The position numbers and the translations under genes were made by a program. The notes under the pieces were generated by a model. The model was given only the letters and a program-made list of their open reading frames with translations, ran no database searches and was not told the DNA's origin. A stretch of 64,000 nt of DNA from Leifsonia sp. ku-ls (GTDB lineage Bacteria; Actinomycetota; Actinomycetes; Actinomycetales; Microbacteriaceae), in contig QKXI01000009.1 of NCBI GenBank assembly GCA_003367665.1, forward strand, positions 100-64,099. The letters run 5' to 3'. Shown here piece after piece: positions 52,752 to 60,185 of the stretch (position 1 is its first letter; the number at the start of each line of letters is the position of its first letter).

Positions 52752-53774
52752 TCAGCCGCGGAGGGTGAGGAGTTGCCGGACGAGCGGTTCGAGGTCGAGA
52801 CCGTTGACTCGGCGGAGCACGGCACGTTCGACGTCCGGCCAGATGCCGCGGCCGTTGGTCGCGCCGAGCACGGCGCCGGCCATCGCGGCGACCGTGTCGG
52901 TGTCACCGCCGAGGCCGGCGGCGAGGCAGAGGGTGGACCAGGGGTCCTCGGAGCATGCCGCCAGGGCGAGCGCGGCGACGACGGACTCCTGCGAGGCGAC
53001 CGAGGTGCCGATCACCTGGGCGACGGCGTCGGGCCGCCGCTCGGGGGCGAGCTCGGCGAGGTAGGGAACGGCCCACCGGAGTCGCGGTCCGATCTCGCCT
53101 CCCGCGGCCCAGTGTCCGCGACGTGCGCCCTCGTCGGCCGCGGCGATCGCGACCTCGACCGCTTCCGGCGCGTTTGCTCCGTCGATGCCGGCACTGACCG
53201 CGGCGCCGATCGCGGCGGCGCTGGCGATGCCGAGGCTGGTGTTGTGGGTGGGCTCGCTCGTGGCGGCCACGGCATCCACGAACGCGGGGATGGAGTCGAC
53301 GGGGTGCACGATCCCGACCGGCGTGATGCGCATCGCGGCGCCGTTGGTCGTGCCGAACCGGCCGGCTTCGTTGGCTGGGACGCCGTCGGTGAGCCGTTGC
53401 AGGGCCGCCTTGGTGCTCGGCCCGAGCAGGTCGAGGGACCCGCGGGCGGCCATGTCGGCCTCCCACGCGAGCAAGCGGGACGCGAGTTCTTCGGCGTCGA
53501 CGCGACCGTCCCCTTCCACCAGCAGGCGGGCGAGGAGCACGGCCTGCTCGGTGTCGTCGGTGACCGAACCGGCCGGCATCCCGGCGGCGATCAGCTGACG
53601 GGGCCCGGCATCGACGAAGCCGGTGATCGTGCCGTAGTCCTCGCGGATGTCGGCCCGCGACATCGACTGCGTCGGCATCCCGAGCGCGTCGCCGAGGGCC
53701 AGGCCTTCGAACGCGGCCAGCGCGCGGTCGACACGCACGCCGGAGACGGTGTCGTTCGTCGCGGTCTCGGTCAC
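52752..53774 (-). CDS. ADP-ribosylglycohydrolase-family protein
   Basis: This 340-residue all-helical protein belongs to the DraG/ADP-ribosylglycohydrolase family, which cleaves N- or O-glycosidic bonds to ribose using two Mg2+. Metal ligands are in GSVTDDTEQAVLLARLL (about residue 50) and GLGGDTDTVAAMAGAVLGA (about 295), with LALGDALGMPTQ near the start. GTG 53774 overlaps the GntR stop (GTGA). In an operon with a base/nucleoside permease and a PfkB kinase it more likely acts on a free nucleoside-like metabolite than on ADP-ribosylated protein. Confidence 0.85.
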   Translation of the reverse strand: MTETATNDTVSGVRVDRALAAFEGLALGDALGMPTQSMSRADIREDYGTITGFVDAGPRQLIAAGMPAGSVTDDTEQAVLLARLLVEGDGRVDAEELASRLLAWEADMAARGSLDLLGPSTKAALQRLTDGVPANEAGRFGTTNGAAMRITPVGIVHPVDSIPAFVDAVAATSEPTHNTSLGIASAAAIGAAVSAGIDGANAPEAVEVAIAAADEGARRGHWAAGGEIGPRLRWAVPYLAELAPERRPDAVAQVIGTSVASQESVVAALALAACSEDPWSTLCLAAGLGGDTDTVAAMAGAVLGATNGRGIWPDVERAVLRRVNGLDLEPLVRQLLTLRG

Positions 53775-54511
53775 TTCCCGCTCCCGAAGGTGAGGTGGAG
53801 GCGGAAGCGCTGCGGGTCCAGGAGGCTCACCACCTTCTCGACGAAGCGGCCGTCCGCGTCGCGGGCGATCCGCACGGCGTGCAGGAAGGGCTCGCCCGGC
53901 CGTCGGTCCATGAGGGTTGCGTCGGCGTCGTCGAGGGAGGTCACGGCGACCCACTCGTCGCCCCGGGCGGGCACCAGCCCGGCCGCGAGCATCGTCTGGG
54001 TGAGGGAGTCGTCCACGAGTCCCTCGAACGGGACGTCGGCGACCCGTCCGATCGCGGGCACCCGACTGCGCTCCAGCGACACCGCGGTGCCGTCTTCGAG
54101 CCGGCGGATGCGGTCGAGCGCGAGGAAGTCCATTCCGCCCGAGCCAACGGACGCGGCCAGGTCGGGGTCGCGGACCACCTCGGCCCGGAGGATGTCCGTG
54201 CGGTTGACCGTCCCGCTGACGGTGAGCGCTCGTCCCCAGCTGGGGGTGTCGCCGAGCTCCCGACCGTCGAAGGTGACGAAAGAGCCGATCCCGGTGCGCG
54301 TGTCGATGAGGTCCTCCTCGGCGAGGGCGTCGAGCGCGCGACGGATGGTCCCGCGACTCACCGAGAAGCGCTGAGCGAGTTCGTTCTCGCCCGGGAGCAG
54401 CGACCCGTTCTCGTAGGCGCCGCTGAGGATGGCGGCACGAAGCTCGCCGGCGATCTCCTGCCGTTTCAGCGAAGCGCGGCCGCGAGCGAAGATGGGGTCG
54501 TCCTTGTCCAT
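53771..54511 (-). CDS. GntR/HutC-family regulator (UTRA domain)
   Basis: This 246-residue repressor has a GntR winged helix at residues 15-78 (IAGELRAAILSGAYENGSLL, then ELAQRFSVSRGTIRRALDAL) and a UTRA effector domain from about 95 to 240 (LDRIRRLEDGTAVSLERSRV). It is first in a four-gene operon and should control it. TACAGT (54519-54524, minus strand) ends 7 nt before the ATG, indicating a leaderless transcript, and the inverted repeat at 54520-54544 overlaps this box, so autoregulation is likely. Confidence 0.9.
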   Translation of the reverse strand: MDKDDPIFARGRASLKRQEIAGELRAAILSGAYENGSLLPGENELAQRFSVSRGTIRRALDALAEEDLIDTRTGIGSFVTFDGRELGDTPSWGRALTVSGTVNRTDILRAEVVRDPDLAASVGSGGMDFLALDRIRRLEDGTAVSLERSRVPAIGRVADVPFEGLVDDSLTQTMLAAGLVPARGDEWVAVTSLDDADATLMDRRPGEPFLHAVRIARDADGRFVEKVVSLLDPQRFRLHLTFGSGK

Positions 54512-54519
54512 GACGGATA

Positions 54520-54544
54520 CTGTACCTGTCCACTACCTGTACAG
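54520..54544. promoter_or_regulatory. GntR operator
   Basis: CTGTAC and GTACAG form inverted arms 13 bp apart, and inside them TACCTGT occurs twice as a direct repeat (54523-54529 and 54534-54540). The element covers the -10 box of the gntR gene. Confidence 0.6.
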
Positions 54545-54745
54545 CAAGGTTGCTTTCCTGCCGCGATGGCGATGGCCACCACTCCCGCCCCCAGTTCGGG
54601 GGATGTATGCACCTTCCGCTGCTCTTGTCGAGCCTTTCTGTGTGTTTTCTCAGATCCATATAATTCCCTCGCAGCCTTCTGCGTCGCTACTTTTGGCCCA
54701 CGCTTCGCTGTAGGGGGGAAGCGGCGAGGTCGAGGGGACGATTAC
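54545..54745. other. Lower-GC intergenic region with a consensus -10 box
   Basis: This 200-bp gap marks the change from GC-rich operon DNA to the accessory island. It holds a perfect TATAAT at 54659-54664 (plus strand) with only a weak -35 (TTCTGT, 54636-54641), placing the probable transcription start near 54671. GAGGGG (54732-54737) is the ribosome site of the next gene. No reading frame of note. Confidence 0.6.
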
Positions 54746-56161
54746 GTGCGCCGAATGACGCGAGGGATTGTTGCTGTCGTAGTTGCCGTGGCGGCAGTCG
54801 TCGCACTGTCCGCGTTGTCGGCCGCCCCGGCTGGCGCTGTGCCGGCTGGAGCTCCCGTTTCTGCGGTGCCAGCGAAGCGCGCTGTCTCCGATTTGCCGCC
54901 GTTGCCGTCGACGCAGTCGCCGATCAGAGGGGGAACCGCGGAAGGTCTGGGCGCCCGAGCCTTGGAGCAGACCCAGGGCTCCACAATGCACGATGCGAAG
55001 CTCGGCAACCCCTCCTCGGACAGCGGTTCGCCGGCGGACCTGGCGGGTGCCAAGGTGACCGCTCGGGATGAATTCACTACGACCTTTCAGAAGTCCGATG
55101 GCGCGCATGTGACCGAGGTCTCACCCACCCCGATCAACCTTCAACAGGATGGGGAATGGGTCGAGTCCTCCACCGTTCTCAAGGCCGACTCCGGTGGGAT
55201 GAGCGTGCCCCAGAACGTGCTTCACCCCGAGTTCAAGGATGACATCACGGCGGATGACGCGGTGTCGGTGGAGAAGGACGGGTACTCCGTCTCGTACTCC
55301 CTGCAGGGTGCGTCCCACGCTTCGATGAAGCGCCCGTTGCCCATGTCTTCCCGCAACCATGTCGGTGAGGATCAACTGTCCTACCCTGGCGTCTTCGATG
55401 GTGCCGATCTGCAATATCAAGTTCAGCCTTCGTCGGTCAAAGAGACGCTGAAGCTCGACTCAGTCCCCAAGGCGAGCCAGGAGTCCTACACCTGGAAGGT
55501 GAAGGCACCCGGGCTCGCTCTGGCCGTCGACAAGGACGGTGGAGTGGACTTCACCGACACCAACGGCACAGTCCGGTTCCGAATCCCCACACCGCTGATG
55601 TGGGACTCAGCGGGCGTAGAGGGTCAGTCTTCGCCCGCGACCACGAACGTGCCGGTGACGGTGAAGAAGGCCGGGAGCGGTTGGAGGATCACGCTGACGC
55701 CTTCTCGGTCATGGCTGACCGACAAGGCGCGGGTGTACCCGGTGTTCATCGACCCCACGACGTGGGGCGGCGGTGCGAACGACGTCCGCTCGTACAAGTC
55801 GGACGGGACGCTCCGCACCGACACGATCCTGGTCGGCAACGCCCGCGACCCAGGGGATCACTACTGGCGTTCGATCGTGCACTTCCCCTACGAGCAACTG
55901 TTCGGCAAGCAGGTGCTGGACGCACAGATCTCGGTGGCAATGAACGGGATCGTCGGCACCGGTAGCGCGTACACCGGTGGCGTCTACTACGCCAGCTCGT
56001 TCAGCTTCGGGGGCGTGGGCAGCGGCCTGCTGGCATACCTCCCGGTGGACTCCGCCGGGGTGACGAGCGCTGGCGGGGCGTTGCCGAACTGGATATCGAA
56101 CTGGGTGAATGCGGAGGGCGATGGTCAACAAGGTCTACGGCGGAGCAGACGAGTCGTCTGA
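54746..56161 (+). pseudogene. Truncated secreted RHS/WapA-like protein (N-terminal remnant)
   Basis: The 471-residue product has a signal peptide (VRRMTRGIVAVVVAVAAVVA, cleavage near AGA), a long beta-rich region found ahead of YD/RHS repeats (TPINLQQDGEWVESSTVLKA, then GEDQLSYPGVFDGADLQYQV), and a DNRLRE-like domain (about residues 330-460: RTDTILVGNARDPGDHYWRS). Intact relatives run over 1500 residues with RHS repeats and a C-terminal toxin. Here it breaks inside the DNRLRE domain after PNWISNWVNA, then 15 unrelated residues and a stop. GTG 54746 has GAGGGG 8 nt upstream. GC is below its neighbours. A deletion most likely joined it to the toxin end. Confidence 0.75.
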
Positions 56162-56207
56162 AGGGATCGTTCGGATCCCCCGGCCGGATGAGATTGGCGC
56201 ACCGTGA
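56109..56207 (+). pseudogene. Probable 3' end of a lost polymorphic toxin
   Basis: In the frame +1 from the truncated RHS gene, codons 56121-56207 read MVNKVYGGADESSEGIVR followed by IPRPDEIGAP and TGA. The TGA overlaps the GTG of the next gene (GTGA), the usual spacing of toxin-immunity pairs. The frame is closed by a stop just upstream at 56106-56108, so only this tail remains. The reading is inferred from overlap and composition. Confidence 0.45.
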
Positions 56208-56770
56208 TAAGGGTGGGACGTTCAGCCCTGGAAGCGGCCCTCGCTGAAGTGCCTTCGGGCGCGAGCCCGGGTGAGTTTCTTCGTTGCGATGAGGACTACA
56301 TCTGGTGCGTGCCGCCAGAGCAGAAGTATCGGCCGGAACGTCCAGCTGGACCATTCACGCTCGGCCAGCTCAGCGAGTCGGCTCAGTGGATCATCAGCGC
56401 ATTGCAGAGCGATGACATTGTGACGAACCATCTCGTCTGGATCGCCGATCTCCTTCGCGGAATCGCGAACGGGGTCGTGCACGAGGGGGGCCGGTTTTCT
56501 CTCGCGCTCACTCGAGAGGAGCTCATCAAGGCAGCGTTGGAAGCCGTGAGCTTTGCTTTCGAGTCGACGAACGTGATGGAAATGACTTGGAGCACATCCT
56601 GGGCGTTCTCTCGCTTCGCCGTCTATGCCGCCGAAGCGACGCCTTCTGACCTGCTGCGACTCGACCTGGGCGAGGGTCTGCTCTTCGTTGAGGGCACGCG
56701 TGGCGGGGAGTCCAAGTTGTTCTGGCTGGCGGAGTTGCTGGAGGCGATCGGGCATCGCGGCCTGTCATAA
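56204..56770 (+). CDS. Orphan candidate immunity protein
   Basis: This 188-residue soluble acidic protein has no signal peptide or membrane helix. It contains FLRCDEDYIWCVPPEQKYRP, a helix-rich middle (QWIISALQSDDIVTNHLVWI, ELIKAALEAVSFAFES) and WLAELLEAIGHRGLS at the end. Codon use is less GC-biased than the flanks. GTG 56204 overlaps the stop of the presumed toxin tail. Position directly after a decayed RHS gene makes immunity the best guess; no family was recognised. Confidence 0.55.
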   Translation: MIRVGRSALEAALAEVPSGASPGEFLRCDEDYIWCVPPEQKYRPERPAGPFTLGQLSESAQWIISALQSDDIVTNHLVWIADLLRGIANGVVHEGGRFSLALTREELIKAALEAVSFAFESTNVMEMTWSTSWAFSRFAVYAAEATPSDLLRLDLGEGLLFVEGTRGGESKLFWLAELLEAIGHRGLS

Positions 56771-56826
56771 AGTTCCTGAAGTGAGCGGACAGGCCGGCTG
56801 CTCACTCGGCGACCGAGGGGTCTGAC

Positions 56827-57309
56827 ATGGAAACCGACCTTCAAGGGGTGTCCTATGATCACCATCCAACAGGTGGGTCGTGGGAAGTCGAGCTGTCCAA
56901 TGGAGTCGTACTCCACATCGAGTCGGATTTCGTCGGCAGCGATGCGGACCCTGTGGACTTCGGCAGTCTGGTTTCGGATGGCGAAACGGGGCTGACGCTC
57001 ACTGTCGCGGAAATCGACCCGCGGTTCGACCGAGGGTGCTTCACGTCGGATGTCGCTTTGAATCCGCCGTCGGTTCACCCTGGACCGCGCTTCTTCGCGC
57101 AATCAGAACTGCCACGTTGGAACGTCCTCTTGTCCGAGGAAGTCAGCCTCACGATTGCAGCCAACCGTGTGCTGGTCAAAGCGGGATTCGTGTACTTCGC
57201 AATTTTCCTGAAGGGGACGAGTGACCATTGGAGCGAAACCATCGCCCGCATACCCGTTGCGCAGGTGAAAGAAATCAACTCCCGTCATCTGCACCAGGGA
57301 CGCCTCTGA
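56827..57309 (+). CDS. Hypothetical protein of the RHS remnant island
   Basis: This 160-residue soluble protein is beta-rich, with SWEVELSNGVVLHIESDFVG, GLTLTVAEIDPRFDRGC and IAANRVLVKAGFVYFAIFLK. It starts METDLQGVSYDHHPTGG after a GAGGGG element. The codon bias is relaxed like the preceding gene. It could be a second immunity protein kept after toxin loss. No family recognised. Confidence 0.55.
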   Translation: METDLQGVSYDHHPTGGSWEVELSNGVVLHIESDFVGSDADPVDFGSLVSDGETGLTLTVAEIDPRFDRGCFTSDVALNPPSVHPGPRFFAQSELPRWNVLLSEEVSLTIAANRVLVKAGFVYFAIFLKGTSDHWSETIARIPVAQVKEINSRHLHQGRL

Positions 57310-57369
57310 ACGGAACCCGGGGGACCGTTGCTCGAAGAGCAAAGGAAGGCTGGGCTTCAACTGCGTCGC

Positions 57370-57600
57370 GGGTCCCCGTAGCCGACGCTGACCATGATCC
57401 CGGCATGGGCAAGAAGGCGTTGGCTCGCGGCCAGAATCCGACGGTGGTCTCCTTGCGTTCATCGATGTGGGCCGCGCCTACTCATAGCGGATCGGCCGGT
57501 GCGCGCGGACCGGAAGCCCGGTGGCCTGATCCAACGGATGCAGCAGCGACATCCCATACCGGGCCAGCACCCGCCCGACTACAGCTAGCGCCCCATATCC
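57370..57600 (-). pseudogene. IS481-like transposase remnant
   Basis: Two minus-strand fragments in different frames resemble an IS481-type transposase. The first (57597-57481) reads RVLARYGMSLLHPLDQATGL then PVRAHRPIRYE, matching the segment before the catalytic core. The second (about 57470-57400) reads AHIDERKETTVGFWPRANAF, and shifting one frame continues AHAGIMVSV, matching the block before the usual TDNG motif. The core between them, the start and the end are missing, and stops interrupt it. No terminal repeats are seen. Confidence 0.6.
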
Positions 57601-57798
57601 GCCAAGGGAACAAAACGTTCGGCCCGGTCGCATCTCGCATGGCAAGTCGGTGGGACAGATGCCCAAAACGCAAGCTGATCTGCGACAACACCCATATCGT
57701 GGAGACGACTGATCGCGGAAGCCGGGTCGACGGAATGTCGGTGGTCACCCCTTATCTGGGGGCTGCGAGAAAAAATCCCCAAAACACAACATGTAGTG
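57601..57798. other. Non-coding stretch upstream of the peptide promoter
   Basis: No convincing gene on either strand. The left part may be decayed transposase DNA. The right part (57765-57798) is AT-rich (AAAAAATCCCCAAAACAC). Confidence 0.4.
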
Positions 57799-57830
57799 GA
57801 ATGACAATCGTGTCATTCGGGTTATATAGT
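57799..57830 (+). promoter_or_regulatory. Regulated promoter of the small peptide gene
   Basis: GAATGACA-ATCG-TGTCATTC (57799-57818) is a perfect 8-bp inverted repeat covering a near-consensus -35 (ATGACA, 57801-57806). After 18 bp comes TATAGT (57825-57830). Repressor binding at the palindrome would block this promoter. No regulator gene is adjacent. Confidence 0.7.
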
Positions 57831-57881
57831 GGGTGAACACCGCGGGAACGCGGACCACCACGACTTCTAGGGGAGGCCATC

Positions 57882-57965
57882 ATGGACTACGAAAACGACA
57901 GCGTTGGCGGCTACTCGGTTCCCGTCGACCCCATGGACCTGCTGCAGTGCGACAGCTGCCAGTGA
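57882..57965 (+). CDS. 27-residue Cys-containing peptide, possible secreted or modified peptide precursor
   Basis: The frame starts MDYENDSVGGYSVPVDP and ends with MDLLQCDSCQ. GGGGAGG (57870-57876) sits 5 nt before the ATG, a promoter with an operator lies about 50 bp upstream, and a strong terminator follows 18 nt after the stop, so it forms a complete stand-alone transcription unit. The acidic N-terminal half and the C-terminal C-x-x-C resemble leader-core layout in ribosomally made modified peptides. No modification enzyme is adjacent. It could also be a metal-binding or signalling peptide. Confidence 0.6.
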   Translation: MDYENDSVGGYSVPVDPMDLLQCDSCQ

Positions 57966-57983
57966 GGCGCTAGCACCGAGCGT

Positions 57984-58019
57984 GAAGACCCCGGCGGCCG
58001 TATGGCCGTCGGGGTCTTC
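57984..58019 (+). terminator. Terminator of the peptide gene
   Basis: A 16-bp stem (GAAGACCCCGGCGGCC with GGCCGTCGGGGTCTTC, one G-T pair) and a GTAT loop lie 18 nt after the peptide stop. Only a short TG-rich tail follows. Confidence 0.8.
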
Positions 58020-58073
58020 TGTCGTTCGGGGTCTGCCCGGGAGTGAGCAGGGAGCGGTCAGTAGAATCGTCGG

Positions 58074-58520
58074 GTGCCAGTGAATCCAGAGCTGCAGGGG
58101 CGGGAGTTCCCGCCGACCCAGCCGTACCTCGTCGGGCGGGAGAAGGTGCGTGAGTTCGCGCGCGCCGTCTTCGCGACCAGCCCGCTCTCGTTCGACGTCG
58201 AGGCCGCCCGAGCGGCCGGACACCCGGACCTCGTCGCTCCTCCCACCTTCCCGGTGGTCGTGCAGGAGGCGACGCTCGCGCAGCTGCTCTCCGAGCCCGA
58301 CGCAGGGATCGACTTCAGCCGTGTCGTGCACGGCGACCAGCGCTTCACGTTCAGCCGTCCGGTGTTCGCCGGCGACGAGCTGACGGCGACCCTCCGGGTC
58401 ACCTCGGTCAAGTCGCTCGGCGCGCACTCGATGGTGACCGCCGAGTCGACCATCGTCGACGCCGACGGCGCGCACGTGGTGACCGCCACATCCACCCTGG
58501 TCGTGCGAGGAGACGAGTGA
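58074..58520 (+). CDS. MaoC-like dehydratase subunit, N-terminal type (HadA-like)
   Basis: This 148-residue hot-dog-fold protein matches the FAS1-type dehydratase N-terminal domain that pairs with a MaoC subunit to form 3-hydroxyacyl dehydratases. Features are PYLVGREKVREFARAVFATS, LVAPPTFPVVVQEA and VVHGDQRFTFSRPVFAGDEL. It lacks the catalytic D-x-x-H motif, which is in the next gene. TAGAAT (58062-58067) is six bases upstream of GTG 58074, so the mRNA looks leaderless. The order HadA-HadB-MurB is common in actinobacteria. Confidence 0.87.
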   Translation: MPVNPELQGREFPPTQPYLVGREKVREFARAVFATSPLSFDVEAARAAGHPDLVAPPTFPVVVQEATLAQLLSEPDAGIDFSRVVHGDQRFTFSRPVFAGDELTATLRVTSVKSLGAHSMVTAESTIVDADGAHVVTATSTLVVRGDE

Positions 58521-58957
58521 TGGCCGCCACCGACACCACCCCGGACTTCGACTCCCTCACCGTCGGCGATGTCGTCGCCGAGCGGACGGTCGAACTCAGC
58601 CGCGACTCCCTCGTCCGCTACGCGGGCGCCTCCGGCGACTTCAACCCCATCCACTACCGTGACGACGTGGCCACGTCGGTCGGCCTGCCCGGCGTGATCG
58701 CGCACGGGATGCTGACCATGGGCCTCGCCGTGCAGCCCGTCGTCGACTGGTCCGGCGACCCCGCTCTCGTCGAGGACTACCAGGTGCGGTTCACCCGGCC
58801 CGTGGTCGTCGACCCGGCGGAGGGCGCGACGGTGACCGTGACGGCGAAGATCGGCCAGCTGGACGCGGAGGCCCGCGTCGCCCGCGTCGACCTGACCACC
58901 ACGTTCGGCGGCGAGACGGTGCTCGGCAAGTCGCAGGTGCGCGTCCGGTTGACATGA
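58520..58957 (+). CDS. MaoC-family dehydratase catalytic subunit (HadB-like)
   Basis: This 145-residue hot-dog protein carries the hydratase motif in YAGASGDFNPIHYRDDVATS (Asp and His, about residues 39-44), then GVIAHGMLTMGLAVQPVVDW. It should form a heterodimer with the upstream subunit and dehydrate 3-hydroxyacyl thioesters in fatty acid or related lipid synthesis. ATG 58520 has GAGGAG 7 nt upstream; GTG 58517 is one codon earlier. Overlaps tie it to both neighbours. Confidence 0.88.
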   Translation: MAATDTTPDFDSLTVGDVVAERTVELSRDSLVRYAGASGDFNPIHYRDDVATSVGLPGVIAHGMLTMGLAVQPVVDWSGDPALVEDYQVRFTRPVVVDPAEGATVTVTAKIGQLDAEARVARVDLTTTFGGETVLGKSQVRVRLT

Positions 58958-60096
58958 CGGACGCGACGACGACCCCGCTCGCCGAACTGACGACCATCCG
59001 CGTCGGCGGCGTCCCTCGGCGACTCGTCGCCGCGGACACACGCGACGGGCTGATCGAGGCCGTTCTCGATGCCCGCGACAGCGGCGAGGACTGGTTCCTG
59101 CTCGGCGGCGGCTCCAACACCGTCGCGAGCGACGACGGGTTCGACGGCACCGTCATCCATGTCCGCACGCGGGGCGTGGAGCGGTTGGACGCGCCCGACG
59201 GCCGCATCCGGCTGCGGGTGCAGGCGGGCGAACCGTGGGACGAGCTGGTCGCCCTCACCGTGAGCAACGGCTGGTCGGGCGTCGAGGCGCTCTCGGGCAT
59301 CCCCGGCTCGACCGGCGCCGCACCGGTGCAGAACATCGGAGCGTACGGGCAAGAGATCGAGTCCGCTCTCGTCGGGGTCGAGTTCCTCGACGACGCGACG
59401 GGTGCGGTCGAGTACCTGACCCGTGGGGAGCTCGGCCTGGGGTACCGCACCTCGGTGCTCAAGCGCGGCCGGCGCGGCGTGGTGCTGACGGTCGACCTCG
59501 AACTCGCGGACAACACGGTGCCGGGCGGCATCGCGGCGCCGCTGAGCGCTCCGGTGGCGTACGCGCAGCTCGCCGACGCTCTCGGCGTCTCTCTGGGGTC
59601 GCGTGTGCCGGTGGCCGAACTGCGGCGCGCCGTGCTGGCGCTGAGGTCGTCGAAGGGGATGGTGCTGGACCCGGCCGACCCGGACTCGGTCAGCTCCGGC
59701 TCGTTCTTCACCAACCCGATCGTCTCGGAGAGCTTCGCCCGCACGCTTCCCGCAAGTGCCCCGCGCTGGCCGCAGCAGCCGGCGGAGCCGGACACCGTGA
59801 TCGAGCTGCCACCGGGCGGACTGCACCCACTCGACGTGCCCTCGCTGCCCGCCCAGGAGTACACGGTCAAGCTGAGTGCCGCGTGGCTCATCGAGCACGC
59901 CGGCATCCGACGCGGGTTCACGCTGCCCGGTTCCGGCGCCGCGATCTCGTCGAAGCACACGCTCGCGATCGTGAACCGCGGGGGCGCCACCGCCGACGAC
60001 GTCGTGCAGCTGGCGAGCTTCATCCAGTCCCGCGTGCAGGCGGAGTTCGGGGTGGTGCTGCAGCCGGAGCCGGTGCTCGTCGACTTGGCGATCTGA
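58954..60096 (+). CDS. murB: UDP-N-acetylenolpyruvoylglucosamine reductase
   Basis: This 380-residue FAD enzyme reduces UDP-GlcNAc-enolpyruvate to UDP-MurNAc with NADPH, an essential cytosolic step of peptidoglycan synthesis. FAD-site motifs are LLGGGSNTVASDDGFDGTVI (about residues 49-68) and LSGIPGSTGAAPVQNIGAYG (about 113-132). The catalytic Ser is in SSGSFFTNP (about 250), and the C-terminal domain has KLSAAWLIEHAGIRRGF. It is a type I MurB. The start overlaps the MaoC gene by four bases. Confidence 0.95.
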   Translation: MTDATTTPLAELTTIRVGGVPRRLVAADTRDGLIEAVLDARDSGEDWFLLGGGSNTVASDDGFDGTVIHVRTRGVERLDAPDGRIRLRVQAGEPWDELVALTVSNGWSGVEALSGIPGSTGAAPVQNIGAYGQEIESALVGVEFLDDATGAVEYLTRGELGLGYRTSVLKRGRRGVVLTVDLELADNTVPGGIAAPLSAPVAYAQLADALGVSLGSRVPVAELRRAVLALRSSKGMVLDPADPDSVSSGSFFTNPIVSESFARTLPASAPRWPQQPAEPDTVIELPPGGLHPLDVPSLPAQEYTVKLSAAWLIEHAGIRRGFTLPGSGAAISSKHTLAIVNRGGATADDVVQLASFIQSRVQAEFGVVLQPEPVLVDLAI

Positions 60097-60185
60097 CGGC
60101 GTTCTCTGAGAGGATTCTCACGCCCGACTCCGTAGGCTGATCCCACGACGACGCGCCCCGCGTCTGGATGGACCGGAGGGACGAC

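Noticed and set aside
56109-56161. Simple sequencing frameshift in an otherwise intact RHS gene
   Set aside because: Correcting by one base joins the DNRLRE domain to only about 30 codons and a stop, so the RHS repeats would still be missing; a deletion fits better.
57228-57836. 202-codon plus-strand frame
   Set aside because: It overlaps the end of a better-supported gene and the transposase remnant, and the product looks random.
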